This document shows, in pieces, positions 25,334 through 34,068 of a stretch of DNA of 55,425 bases. Within the stretch, counting starts at the first letter, position 1, and each line of letters opens with the position of its first letter. The translations under genes and the position numbers were made by a program. The stretch is taken from assembly GCA_903844155.1 (NCBI GenBank), contig CAIMSU010000147.1, forward strand, positions 1 to 55,425, read 5' to 3'. The stretch comes from an uncultured Pseudomonadota bacterium. Lineage in GTDB: Bacteria; Myxococcota_A; UBA796; SXON01. Under the pieces are notes generated by a model. It searched no databases and was not told the origin of the DNA. It was given only the letters and a program-made list of their open reading frames with translations.

Positions 25334-26142
25334 GCGGGCCTGCACTCAGTGAGCTCTCGGTCACCGAGTTCGTCGCCCTCGCGCGCGTGGGCTTCGTGCC
25401 GCGCGGGCTCGTCATCGGATCGTGCGTGTTCTCGGCGGGCACCCAGTACGATTGGACGGTGCAGACGCACGAGGTCGACGCGCTCTCCAACGCCATGCGC
25501 ACCGTGCGCCGACTCGCGGTCGAGCGCATGCGCAAACAGGCCGCCGGTCTGCACGCAGACGGCATCGTAGACGTGCGGCTGGAGGTCGAGCACCACGTCT
25601 GGCGCGGCGCCCGGCAGGTCGCGAAGTGCCTCGCCGTCGGCACGGCCATCGCTTTTGACGCCAGCTACGCCCCCGCCACGCTGAAGCACGCCCCAAGCTT
25701 GCGCCTCTCCAACGGCACGCCCTTCGACAGCGACCTGAGCGCGTCCGACTTCATCACGCTGCTCTCGGCCGGCTACCGGCCCGTGACCGTCGCCATGGGC
25801 AACTGTGTGTACGGCCTCGACCCGCGTGAGCAGCGCCAGTACCGTGGCAAGGACGCCGAAATCACCAGCTATACCCAGGCGTTTTTCGACGCGCGCGAGC
25901 TGGCGATGGAGCGTCTGCAGCACGACCTCTTCAAGTCCTTCCCGAAGGGCACGCCCGATTCGCCCGCCGGCATCGTCGGCATGACCGTGGAGGAGGAGAC
26001 ATACGGCGGCGGTGGCGCGTCCGGGCCGCCTATCGTCGAGTTCACCGCCCTCGGTACCGCAGTCGCCGCGTTGAAGGCGGATGATCCGCGGAGAGGCGCT
26101 GGGCCGCCGAAGCCGGCGCTCGTGGTCTCGCTGGACCGGTAG
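25330..26142 (+). CDS. Double YbjQ-like domain protein 4, last gene of the operon
   Basis: 270 residues. The first unit lacks the LFTSD header and starts at LSVTEFVALARVGFVPRGLV, with IGSCVFSAG and CLAVGTAI. The second unit is complete: FDSDLSASDFITLLSAGYRP, VAMGNCVYGLDP, AFFDARELAMERLQHDL and EFTALGTAVAAL. It has no membrane segment. It ends 52 bases before the convergent lipoprotein gene. Confidence 0.8.
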   Translation: MSGPALSELSVTEFVALARVGFVPRGLVIGSCVFSAGTQYDWTVQTHEVDALSNAMRTVRRLAVERMRKQAAGLHADGIVDVRLEVEHHVWRGARQVAKCLAVGTAIAFDASYAPATLKHAPSLRLSNGTPFDSDLSASDFITLLSAGYRPVTVAMGNCVYGLDPREQRQYRGKDAEITSYTQAFFDARELAMERLQHDLFKSFPKGTPDSPAGIVGMTVEEETYGGGGASGPPIVEFTALGTAVAALKADDPRRGAGPPKPALVVSLDR

Positions 26143-26193
26143 GGCTGGACGCGGAGGTTCGCGGCAACGCCGGGTTCTCCCGGTGCCCGATCG

Positions 26194-26781
26194 TCAATGA
26201 TGCTGCTGCTGCCCTCCCTGCTGCCCCCCTTGCTGGCCGCCTTGTTGCCCGCCCTGTTGCCCTCCCTGTTGCCCGCCCTGTTGCCCTCCCTGCTGCCCCC
26301 CTTGCTGGCCGCCCTGTTGTCCTCCCTGCTGCCCACCCTGACCCATCTGGCCGCCCTGCCCGCCCTTTCCGCCGCCCTTGGGCAGTTCAAACAACCCGGG
26401 CCCTGCCGCGCCGGGCTGGCCCTGACCGCCCTCCGGCGTCGCGATCTTCGCCTCCACCGCCATCAATCGCTGGTCGACCGACGCGAGGGTTACGGGGGGC
26501 ACGATGCCCGCTTGCGGGGTGGTTGACGACGCCCCGCTGGCGACCTGAAGCTGCGTGAGCACGGTCTCGACGTGGGTCAGGCGGTTGTCGATCTCGTTCA
26601 GGCGCTCGCCGGAGAGCTCGGCCGCGCTTGGCGTGGCGTTGTCGAGCTTTTCGAGCCTGGCGTCCATGAGCTTCAAGTGCTGGGCCATGGTCTCGCCGTC
26701 GTAGCTCACCTGATCGGCGGGGATGGTCGGCGGCGTGGAACTGCAGGCGAGGACGGCCAAGAAAGGGGAAAGGAGCAGCAT
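26194..26781 (-). CDS. Lipoprotein with coiled coil and (GGQQ)n tail
   Basis: 195 residues. The lipobox is LAVLAC (Cys at 13). A helical stretch from about 30 to 110 (MAQHLKLMDARLEKLDNA, LNEIDNRLTHVETVLTQLQV) has heptad-like spacing and may form a coiled coil. The last 55 residues are Gly-Gly-Gln-Gln repeats ending QHH. No family is recognised. Low-complexity Gly/Gln tails may act as flexible or sticky surface segments. Confidence 0.75.
   Translation of the reverse strand: MLLLSPFLAVLACSSTPPTIPADQVSYDGETMAQHLKLMDARLEKLDNATPSAAELSGERLNEIDNRLTHVETVLTQLQVASGASSTTPQAGIVPPVTLASVDQRLMAVEAKIATPEGGQGQPGAAGPGLFELPKGGGKGGQGGQMGQGGQQGGQQGGQQGGQQGGQQGGQQGGQQGGQQGGQQGGQQGGQQQHH
26203..26345. repeat. 12-base tandem repeat encoding GGQQ
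   Basis: About eleven imperfect 12-base units (CTGTTGCCCTCC-like on the plus strand) lie in the 3' end of the lipoprotein gene. Copy number is likely to vary between strains by slippage. Confidence 0.75.
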
Positions 26782-26848
26782 CCGGATCCCGTAACCACCG
26801 GAGCGGGCATTGCCTCGTGCGAGCAGCGTGCTCTGGAGCCGCGCGTTG

Positions 26849-27412
26849 TCAGTTCTTCGTCGCGTAGATCGACGCGGTGAACGAGCTGCCGCCGCCCATG
26901 TCGTAGTTGGCGTCGAGGTTCAGGTTGCCGTTGTGCAGCGTGCCCGTGAACGGGACGGAGACGTTTTGGGGGCCAAGGGCGATGTCCCAGTTGGCGGTCA
27001 CCGAGCCGCTGGCGACTGTGCCAGTCATCGGGCCCGTGATCGAGTCGTGGCCGGTCGAGCAGTCGGCGGTGCCGGCGAGGGCGCCCCCTGAGGTGACTGA
27101 GATGGTGGCGCTGCCGGAACAGGTGATCTCCTGGGTGTTGCCGCCGCCGTCGCCGCCGTGCGGGTCGGCGAGGATGAGGTCGCCCTGGACCTGGCCGGAG
27201 AAGGTGTCTGGCGCAGAGCCGGTGTCCGAATTGGCGCCCGTATCGCCGCCCTGCCCGCTGTCGTGCGACCCGCTGTCGCCGCCGTTGGTCGATGAGTCGC
27301 CGCCGTTCGTGGATGAGTCGCCGCCGTTCGCGGATGAGTCGCCGAGCTTGATCGAGGCGGTCGAGCAGGCCGGGGCGAGGGAGAGGGCGACGACGAACGG
27401 GATCAGGCGCAT
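26849..27412 (-). CDS. Lipoprotein with Gly/Asp/Ser repeats and a beta-rich domain
   Basis: 187 residues. The lipobox is LSLAPAC (Cys at 16). The linker contains three NGGDSS units and an Asp/Thr-rich stretch. The C-terminal about 110 residues are beta-rich, with alternating Gly/Ser/Thr and two Cys (EITCSG, TADCST). No known family. GGAG lies five bases before the ATG. It is divergent from the helicase gene, with 93 bases between. Confidence 0.75.
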   Translation of the reverse strand: MRLIPFVVALSLAPACSTASIKLGDSSANGGDSSTNGGDSSTNGGDSGSHDSGQGGDTGANSDTGSAPDTFSGQVQGDLILADPHGGDGGGNTQEITCSGSATISVTSGGALAGTADCSTGHDSITGPMTGTVASGSVTANWDIALGPQNVSVPFTGTLHNGNLNLDANYDMGGGSSFTASIYATKN

Positions 27413-27505
27413 GCGGGCTCCGAGTGGGCCGCATCATAGCGCAACCGACCCCCGTCGGAGGCAGAAAATGGGACCGGCCGTGGACTCGGGATAGGGGCCC
27501 GAACG

Positions 27506-29908
27506 ATGGCCCTGCGGTTCACTGTCGAGGCCGCTGCGGCGTTGAGGGCGGAGATCGCGGAGGCCGCGCGCGGGGCGACGGTTGCAGGGGCAGCGGTTGA
27601 AGTGTTCGCGGTCGGGCAGGTCGATCGCGGAAAGCCGCGGCGGGTACACGCGATCGAGGTGCACGCGCGCGGAACGGCCGACGCGGTGTTGGCCGTGCGG
27701 GGCCGGGCGCGCTCTGGCGAGGTGGTCATCCACAACCACCCGTCCGGCGACTTGCGCCCGTCGTCCGCCGATACCCACCTTGCTGGCAACTTTGGGGAGG
27801 ACGGCGTTGGGTTCGTCATCGTCGACAACGACGTGAGCCGGAGCAACTGGGTCGTCGAGCCGATGGAGCGGGCGCTCGAGCCGGTGGATCCGACCGAGAT
27901 TCGCCGGTTCTTCGAGGTGGACCTGCCCGGCACCATCCGCGGCTGGGAGCCGCGCCCCTCGCAGGCTGAGATGGCCCGGCGCATCGGGGAGACCCTGAGC
28001 GGCTCCGAGACGCTCATCGTTGAGGCGGGGACGGGGACGGGAAAATCGTTGGCGTACCTCGTGCCCGCCGCGTTGTGGGCGATGCGAAATGACTCCAAGG
28101 TCGTCGTCAGCACGTACACGCGCGGCTTGCAGTCCCAGCTCATGGGTGAGGACCTGCCGCTCGTGCACAAGGTCTACGGCAACCGCCTTCGCTCGGCCGT
28201 GCTGAAGGGGCGAGGAAACTACCTTTGTCGGCGAAAGCTCGCGCAGGCGGACGTCGATCCTGTGGACATGGAGACACTGCAGCGCGTCATGCAGTGGGCC
28301 GAGACGACGAAATCGGGCGACCGCGCCGAGCTGCCGGGCGCGGAGGCGATCTGGGAGGAGGTGGAGTCCGACAGCGACCACACCTTGCGTGCGCGATGCC
28401 CGCATTTCAACACCTGTTTTTACTACAACGCGCGCCGGGACGCCGCGGCCGCACATGTCATCGTCGTCAACCACGCGCTGTTGTTGACCGATCTCGCGCT
28501 CAAGGCGCGCAACAACGGGAACGGCATTCTCCCGGCGTTTGACCGGATCATCCTGGACGAGGCCCACCACCTGGAAGAGGCGGCCACGAGCGTTGGCGAG
28601 CAGCGCCTCTCCGAGCTGGCCATCCGACGGGCGCTATCCCGTCTTCTGCCACGGCCCGGACGCAACCGGCCCGGGGTGATTGTCCGCCTCGGAAACCGGT
28701 TTGCGGACGTCGCGCAGAACCAGGGTGCGGCGCTCGACGCCCTGCGCGGGGTGCTGGACTGCGCCCGGCTGGCTTTCTACGCCTTCGGCCAGCTCGGGCC
28801 GTTGCCGCGGGCGTTCCCCGAGCCTTTTTCAGCGAGCCACGACCTGACCGACCTGGCGGAGGAGCTGGAGCGCGCGTGCGGCCGACTCGGCGCCATCGAG
28901 GCCCAGATCACCGCGTTGGAAGAGACGAGTCCGCTCCGACCCGACGAGGCGCAGCCCTTCAAGGAGCTCCAACGCAGCCGGCGCCGGTTGCAGGAGCAGG
29001 CCGACATCGCCCGTGCGCTTCTGACCGTCGACGCCGACTGGTGCCGCTACATCGCGGCCGGCCGGAAGGGAGCTGCGGCCCTCGTTCGCGCGCCGATCGA
29101 CGTTGCCCCCTTTCTTCGCCAGCATCTCGGGCCCGATCCCGAGGGCCGACGGGCCACCGTCCTCACCAGCGCCACGCTCACGGTTCAGGGTCGCTTTGAC
29201 CACTACGTTGAGCGCACGGGGATGACGGGGGCGGAACAGGCGAATTTCCCCGGGACGTTCGACTATGCACGGCAGGCCGTCTTGCTCCTCCCGCGCGATC
29301 TCCCACCGCCCAGCGACGCCGGCTGGCTCGACCGCGTCGCGGAGGTGGTCGCTGACGCGGTCGAGGCCACGGGCGGTGGCGCTTTCGTGCTTTGCACCAG
29401 CCATGACACAGTGCAGCGGCTCGCGGCGGCTGTGCGCGAACGCGTTGCCGGGGCGCTGCCGATCCTGGAACAGCCTGCGAACGGCGTGGGGCGCGTCCTC
29501 GATCTGTTCCGGGAGAACCGGCAGTCCGTGCTGTTCGCGACGGACAGCTTCTGGGAGGGGGTCAGCGTACGAGGCGAGGGGTTGAGGCTGGTCATCATCC
29601 CCCGTCTGCCGTTCCGACCGCCCACCGAGCCCGTCGCGGCCGCGCGCTACGCCCGGCTGGAGGCGAGGGGGATCGACCCGTTCTACGGGTTCTCCCTGCC
29701 ACAAGCGGTCATCCGGCTGCGTCAGGGGTTCGGGAGACTGATCCGAAGCAGCACGGATCGGGGTGTTGTCATCATCCTCGACCGACGGCTGCATGATGCA
29801 CCTTACGGGCGGGTTTTCTTGAATTCCCTTCCGCCGGCGCGGCGGTACACAGGGCCGTGGCGCGCGGCCCTTGGGCAACTGCGGGGGTTCTTTGACGAAC
29901 AAGGTTAG
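27506..29908 (+). CDS. RadC-like JAMM domain fused to a DinG/XPD-type helicase
   Basis: 800 residues. The N-terminal about 130 residues contain HNHPSGDLRPSSADTHLA, an exact H-x-H-x7-S-x2-D JAMM motif as in RadC. The remainder is a superfamily 2 helicase: Walker A EAGTGTGKSLAYL (about residue 173), DEAH in ILDEAHHLEEAA, motif VVVNHALLLTDL, and the C-terminal QAVIRLRQGFGRLIRSSTD. Three cysteines of the Fe-S domain are visible (NYLCRRKL, RARCPHFNTCFYY), where DinG proteins usually have four; the second is replaced around DHTL. DinG proteins unwind DNA-RNA and D-loop structures. A JAMM part could cleave a peptide or isopeptide bond or be structural. Confidence 0.9.
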   Translation: MALRFTVEAAAALRAEIAEAARGATVAGAAVEVFAVGQVDRGKPRRVHAIEVHARGTADAVLAVRGRARSGEVVIHNHPSGDLRPSSADTHLAGNFGEDGVGFVIVDNDVSRSNWVVEPMERALEPVDPTEIRRFFEVDLPGTIRGWEPRPSQAEMARRIGETLSGSETLIVEAGTGTGKSLAYLVPAALWAMRNDSKVVVSTYTRGLQSQLMGEDLPLVHKVYGNRLRSAVLKGRGNYLCRRKLAQADVDPVDMETLQRVMQWAETTKSGDRAELPGAEAIWEEVESDSDHTLRARCPHFNTCFYYNARRDAAAAHVIVVNHALLLTDLALKARNNGNGILPAFDRIILDEAHHLEEAATSVGEQRLSELAIRRALSRLLPRPGRNRPGVIVRLGNRFADVAQNQGAALDALRGVLDCARLAFYAFGQLGPLPRAFPEPFSASHDLTDLAEELERACGRLGAIEAQITALEETSPLRPDEAQPFKELQRSRRRLQEQADIARALLTVDADWCRYIAAGRKGAAALVRAPIDVAPFLRQHLGPDPEGRRATVLTSATLTVQGRFDHYVERTGMTGAEQANFPGTFDYARQAVLLLPRDLPPPSDAGWLDRVAEVVADAVEATGGGAFVLCTSHDTVQRLAAAVRERVAGALPILEQPANGVGRVLDLFRENRQSVLFATDSFWEGVSVRGEGLRLVIIPRLPFRPPTEPVAAARYARLEARGIDPFYGFSLPQAVIRLRQGFGRLIRSSTDRGVVIILDRRLHDAPYGRVFLNSLPPARRYTGPWRAALGQLRGFFDEQG

Positions 29909-29921
29909 GGGAAGCGCCGAA

Positions 29922-30236
29922 ATGAACTGGAAGAACCTGGAGCTTCACGGTTGCGCGGCGATCAGTCGGCTCTGTGGCGAGTACGTCATCGAGGACACGA
30001 TCCGGCTGGCGGGAGCGCAGTTCCGCATCAAGGTCTTCGAGCGGGAGCACGACTTCGTCGCCTTTCCGAACATTCGTTTCCGAACGCCGAATGGCAGCAT
30101 CGATGGCACCTGTGGCCTTGGATCGACCGAGCTTGAGGCGCTTCAGGACGCGATCGCGCGGGTGGCCGGCGTCCTGGCGGCCAGGGCGCGATGGGAGGAG
30201 CAGGACCTTGAGTGGGTAGATCCTCGCGATTCTTGA
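29922..30236 (+). CDS. Small hypothetical protein
   Basis: 104 residues from the ATG at 29922, preceded by GGGGAAG at a suitable distance. It is a mixed alpha/beta, probably cytoplasmic protein with Cys at three sites (HGCAA, RLCGE, GTCGLG). It begins 13 bases after the helicase stop and is likely co-transcribed. I do not recognise a family. Confidence 0.6.
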   Translation: MNWKNLELHGCAAISRLCGEYVIEDTIRLAGAQFRIKVFEREHDFVAFPNIRFRTPNGSIDGTCGLGSTELEALQDAIARVAGVLAARARWEEQDLEWVDPRDS

Positions 30237-30338
30237 CGGCGTGGGCGAGTTGCGCCGGTGCCCGCCCGGAAGGGCTCCTCCGGGTCGGTGACTCCCCGCC
30301 CAGGTCCGCATGGGCGCGCGACCACGGGCAGACCGGCC

Positions 30339-30378
30339 TCAAAAGTCGCCCGGACCGGCGAGACCGGGGTCAAAAGTC
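30339..30378 (-). repeat. Minus-oriented pair of the 31-base repeat
   Basis: Two TCAAAAGTC cores at 30339-30347 and 30370-30378 are exactly 31 bases apart. Read on the minus strand they give CGACTTTTGA followed by a CCGGTCT-like segment, matching the plus-oriented array at 30515-30674. They fall in the 567-base gap 30237-30803, which has no supported gene. Confidence 0.6.
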
Positions 30379-30514
30379 GGCGGGGCGACGCTGGAGGGGC
30401 GGGACCGGCCGACGGCTGGGGTTCCGCGCCGAGGGACCAACGGACAAACGCCGATAGTTCGGGGACCCCGGCAGCGAGGGCGACAAAGTGGGTGCCGCCG
30501 CGCCCCGATTCACG

Positions 30515-30674
30515 CCGCCCACCGACATTTGACCCGTCTCTGCACCGTCGGGGCGACATTTGACCGGGGTTTGCACCCACCGGGTGACCGTCGACCCGAA
30601 TCTGCGCCCGGCCACCGACCTTTGACCCGCGCCTGTGCCCCCGCCACCGACCTTGGACCCGCGTCTCCGCCCCT
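30515..30674 (+). repeat. Five imperfect 31-32-base tandem repeats
   Basis: Cores GACATTT, GACATTT, GACCGTC, GACCTTT and GACCTTG start at 30524, 30555, 30586, 30617 and 30649, with spacing 31, 31, 31 and 32. Each is followed by GACCCG-like and TCTGCGCCC-like segments. Units abut with no spacer, so it is not a CRISPR. Together with the inverted pair at 30339-30378 they form an opposed arrangement with a centre near 30447. Confidence 0.65.
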
Positions 30675-30803
30675 CCACCGGTTCCTTCGGGCCGCGCTGC
30701 ATGGGCAGCGGGCCGGGGTGAGGTCCAAAGACCGTCAAGCCCCCGAGCGCGCAGGAACCCGCGCTCAGGCTACGCTGTCCAAGCTCCTGTTCCCCGGAAA
30801 TGC

Positions 30804-32936
30804 ATGCTCCTGTTGGCCCTGCTTCGCATCGCCGCCCCCGCCTCCGCCGCCGGTCTCCAGGTAGACACCGGCGAACCCGAGATCTCCAGCGCAGCCAGCG
30901 ATGCCGTCGCCGCCGGGCAGGAGGCGCTCGCGAAGGGCGACTTTGACGCGGCTGCGTCCGTTTACCACGCGATCTTCGAGGCAAACGGCGGAGCGCCCGC
31001 AGCGTTGGCCGAAGGCGTGGCGCGGTACGAGGGAGGAGACCTGCGAGCCGCGAAGACGGCGGCCGAGGCGGCGCTTGCGCTGGCGCCCACGGACGTTGGC
31101 AGCAAGAACCTGCTCGGGCTGATTGAGGTGGACGGCGGGTCGGTCGACGAGGGAATCGCCACGCTGAACGCCGCGGCTACGCTGGCAAAGGGCAACCCCG
31201 CGGCGTCCGCGCGAGTGACGCTGAACCTCGCGCTGGCCGCGCTGGATCAGGGGCGATTGGCAGACGCCCGGACCGGCTTTACCGCCGCCCAGAAAGCCGC
31301 GCAGGACCTCGGGGACGGCACGTTGGCCGGCGCCGCGGCGCAGGGGTTGATGGCGGCGGCGGGGCTGACCGGCTCGGACTCGGGCGTCGGCGCCATGCTC
31401 GGGAAGGGCGATGTCCACGGGGCGCTGGGCGAGGCGCAGAAGGAGGCGGCGACCGCGACGAACCGTCGGCAGAAGATCAGCGCGGAGCTGGACATCGCCG
31501 CGGTCGAACGTGCGGAGGGCAACCTGGACGGTTCCGTGATGCGGCTCCGGACCGCGATCGACGCGGCGCGCGAGGCGGGCATGATGCGCGAGGTGGCCGT
31601 CGGCCTCGGCAACCTTGGCCTCGCGTACACGTTGCTGGGCGAGCACCCGCTGGCAGCCGACTCCCTGCGCGCAGGCGTGAACGAGGCGTCCAAAGGGGGG
31701 TATCGGGTGGTCGAGATCGACCTTCGGTGCGAGCTCGGGTTTGTGCTCGTGACCATGAACGATCCCACCTCCGCGACGAGCGAGCAGCGCGCGGCAGGCG
31801 GATTGTTGGCGAAGATGGACTACCCGGCGGGTGTAGCCAGGCAGGCGGAGCTTGGCGGCGCCATCGCGTCGGCGAACGGCGACATCGCCACGGCCAACCA
31901 GGCGCTTGGGCAAGCCGCGGACTGGTATGTCGCACACCAGCGACCGCTCGACGCAGCGCGGGTGGAGACCCAACTTGCGGCCGCGTGGGAGCGCAGCGAC
32001 CCCACCAAGGCCAGCGGCTTCGCCACGAAGGCGGAGGGCTACTTTTCGGCGGCGCACGAGCCCCTCGGCCCCGCGCACGTCGCGCTCGCTCGCGCGCTCG
32101 CGGACGCCAATGCCGAGCGGTTGCCCGAGGCGCTTGCTGGCTTTTCGCGGGCGGCGACGTTGGGGGACGCGGCAAAGACCGGCGGCGGAACGGCGCTGGC
32201 GCGGGTCGCGCGCGAGGACGCCGCTGGGGCCCTTGTTGCGCTCGGCGAAGGTCAGGATCTCGCGAACCTCGCGGCCCAGAACGGGCTCGGCGATCTCGTC
32301 GAGCGCGCGAAGGGCATGCAGGCCGCCTTTGCACAATACGACGCCGGCCTCAAGCTCTACGACGCGAAGTCCTGGGATCCCGCGCACGCGCAATTCGTCG
32401 AGGCGCAGACGGCGTTTGAGAAGCTCTCCGAGACGGCGTACGCGGTCCGGGCCCATCGCGCCGCGGTGTGGAGCGAGTACAACGCGACCGTCACGCTCCC
32501 CGTCGCCCAGGCCGTTCCGATCTGGGCGAAGATCCTGCCAGAAGCAGGTGGGGTGGAGGACCCGGAGCTGTACACGCGCGCGTACGGGGCCGCGGCCGTC
32601 GCCGTTCACCAGTCCGGCGTCGGCGACCCCACGCTACGCCTGAACGAGTGCATCCGACGCGCGTCGTCGATGGGGATCGCGGACGTGGAGGCCCGCTGTC
32701 ACGGCGCGTTGGCCGAGCGGGCGGGTGACTTGGACGCCCGGGCAAAAGAGGCTCGCGCCGCCGAGAAGCTCATGCCCGCGGACACCGGGACCGTGTACGC
32801 GCTCTACAGCGTTGCCGTCGACGCCTACAACGCGGATCGTTCGGATCTCGCGCACGAATTGGCGTCCCTCGCGCGTCCGAACGCTGGGGCGCTCGCCGGG
32901 CAGTTGGACATCATCCTGAAGGGCACGGGGGGGTGA
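30804..32936 (+). CDS. Exported TPR-repeat protein
   Basis: 710 residues. A short signal peptide (MLLLALLRIAAPASAAG) is followed by Ala-rich helical hairpins throughout. They follow the TPR pattern, with readable examples AAGQEALAKGDFDAAASVYHA, NLALAALDQGRLADARTGFT and VGLGNLGLAYTLLGEHPLA. TPR arrays are binding scaffolds; no catalytic domain is present. It is likely periplasmic. The downstream metalloprotease starts inside its stop (GTGA), so the two are coupled and may act together. Confidence 0.82.
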   Translation: MLLLALLRIAAPASAAGLQVDTGEPEISSAASDAVAAGQEALAKGDFDAAASVYHAIFEANGGAPAALAEGVARYEGGDLRAAKTAAEAALALAPTDVGSKNLLGLIEVDGGSVDEGIATLNAAATLAKGNPAASARVTLNLALAALDQGRLADARTGFTAAQKAAQDLGDGTLAGAAAQGLMAAAGLTGSDSGVGAMLGKGDVHGALGEAQKEAATATNRRQKISAELDIAAVERAEGNLDGSVMRLRTAIDAAREAGMMREVAVGLGNLGLAYTLLGEHPLAADSLRAGVNEASKGGYRVVEIDLRCELGFVLVTMNDPTSATSEQRAAGGLLAKMDYPAGVARQAELGGAIASANGDIATANQALGQAADWYVAHQRPLDAARVETQLAAAWERSDPTKASGFATKAEGYFSAAHEPLGPAHVALARALADANAERLPEALAGFSRAATLGDAAKTGGGTALARVAREDAAGALVALGEGQDLANLAAQNGLGDLVERAKGMQAAFAQYDAGLKLYDAKSWDPAHAQFVEAQTAFEKLSETAYAVRAHRAAVWSEYNATVTLPVAQAVPIWAKILPEAGGVEDPELYTRAYGAAAVAVHQSGVGDPTLRLNECIRRASSMGIADVEARCHGALAERAGDLDARAKEARAAEKLMPADTGTVYALYSVAVDAYNADRSDLAHELASLARPNAGALAGQLDIILKGTGG

Positions 32937-34024
32937 CCGCGCGAGTTCTCCTCCCCCTGTTCGCCCTCGCCCTGCTCCCCGCCTGCGGCGTTCGCTACGT
33001 CATCTCCTCGGGGTACTACGAGGCGGAATTGCTGACGTCCGGGGTGCCGGCGACGAAGGTGCTCGCCGAACACCGCCTCTCCGCAGGTCAGGAACAGCGG
33101 CTCGACCTCATCCCTGAATTGAAGGCGTACGGGGCCAGGCTCGGGCTGAAGACCCAGGGAAAGTACGACACCGTCGCCGTTGGCTGGCCCCGCACGGTCT
33201 GGAACCTGACGGCGTGCGACCCGGTCGCCTTCAAACCGCAAACCTGGTGGTTCCCCATCGTCGGGCGCACGACCTACCTCGGCTACTTCACGGACACCGA
33301 CACCGACGCCATGAAGGCGAAGATGCTGGCGAAAGGGCTGGACGTCTACGTCCGGAGTGCCGGTGCGTACTCCACCCTTGGCTGGTTTCGCGACCCGGTC
33401 TTGCCAGGCATGCTCTCATGGAGCGAACCCGACCTCGCCGACACGGTCTTCCACGAGTCCGCGCACGCGACGCTGTGGATCCCCGGAAGCTCCTCCTTCA
33501 ACGAGAGCTTTGCCGAGGCCGTCGGCAACGCGGCGATGCACGACTGGATGATCGACCGATATGGCGCCGACTCGCCGGAATTCGCGGCCGTCCTGCGGGA
33601 AGAGCAGGACGATCACGTCTGGGTCGGCATCCTTCAGCAGGTCTACCGCGACCTTGACGCAGTTTTTGCGAACCCCTCGCTCGACTCGCGGTCCAAGCTC
33701 TCAGCCAAGGCCGCCATCTATGCCTCCATCCCCGACCGCGTCCTCGCTTCCAGGATGGCCGACAAGGCCTGGTGGGCCCAGCACGCCCGCAAGAAGGAAT
33801 GGAACAACGCCGTCCTCATCCAGTTCAAGACCTACGACGTGGCCGACGACGAGTTCGACGCGATCCTCCGTCGCCACGCCCTGCTCGGGCCGGATGGCCG
33901 GGATGTCGGAAAGCGTGACGTGGACGGCTTCATCCGCGAGATCGAGGCGATCACGCGACCGGGCGGGCGCTGGGTTCGCGATCCGCTTGTCGCGCTTCGC
34001 CAAGCGGCGGCGCTCGGGGCCTGA
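32933..34024 (+). CDS. COG4324-type predicted aminopeptidase lipoprotein
   Basis: 363 residues from GTG overlapping the upstream stop. The lipobox is LALLPAC. The zinc motif is HESAH in DTVFHESAHATLWIPGS, followed by FNESFAEAVG, which supplies the third ligand Glu. The surrounding pattern (VISSGYYEAELL, YLGYFTD) is that of the COG4324 family of predicted periplasmic aminopeptidases, most of which are uncharacterised. A TPR partner is encoded directly upstream. Confidence 0.85.
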   Translation: MTARVLLPLFALALLPACGVRYVISSGYYEAELLTSGVPATKVLAEHRLSAGQEQRLDLIPELKAYGARLGLKTQGKYDTVAVGWPRTVWNLTACDPVAFKPQTWWFPIVGRTTYLGYFTDTDTDAMKAKMLAKGLDVYVRSAGAYSTLGWFRDPVLPGMLSWSEPDLADTVFHESAHATLWIPGSSSFNESFAEAVGNAAMHDWMIDRYGADSPEFAAVLREEQDDHVWVGILQQVYRDLDAVFANPSLDSRSKLSAKAAIYASIPDRVLASRMADKAWWAQHARKKEWNNAVLIQFKTYDVADDEFDAILRRHALLGPDGRDVGKRDVDGFIREIEAITRPGGRWVRDPLVALRQAAALGA

Positions 34025-34050
34025 GCGTGCCCGATGCGCGGCGCCCGGTT

Positions 34051-34068
34051 TGTCCGAAAATTCGGACA
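34051..34068. promoter_or_regulatory. Perfect palindrome downstream of the metalloprotease
   Basis: TGTCCGAAAATTCGGACA has perfect 8-base arms and a two-base centre. It lies 27 bases after a stop codon, in the 356-base gap 34025-34380. No U-run follows, so an operator for a dimeric regulator is as likely as a terminator. Confidence 0.4.

Noticed and set aside
30515-30674. CRISPR array
   Set aside because: The five units abut with no spacers and differ in sequence; the two units at 30339-30378 are inverted. No cas genes lie nearby.
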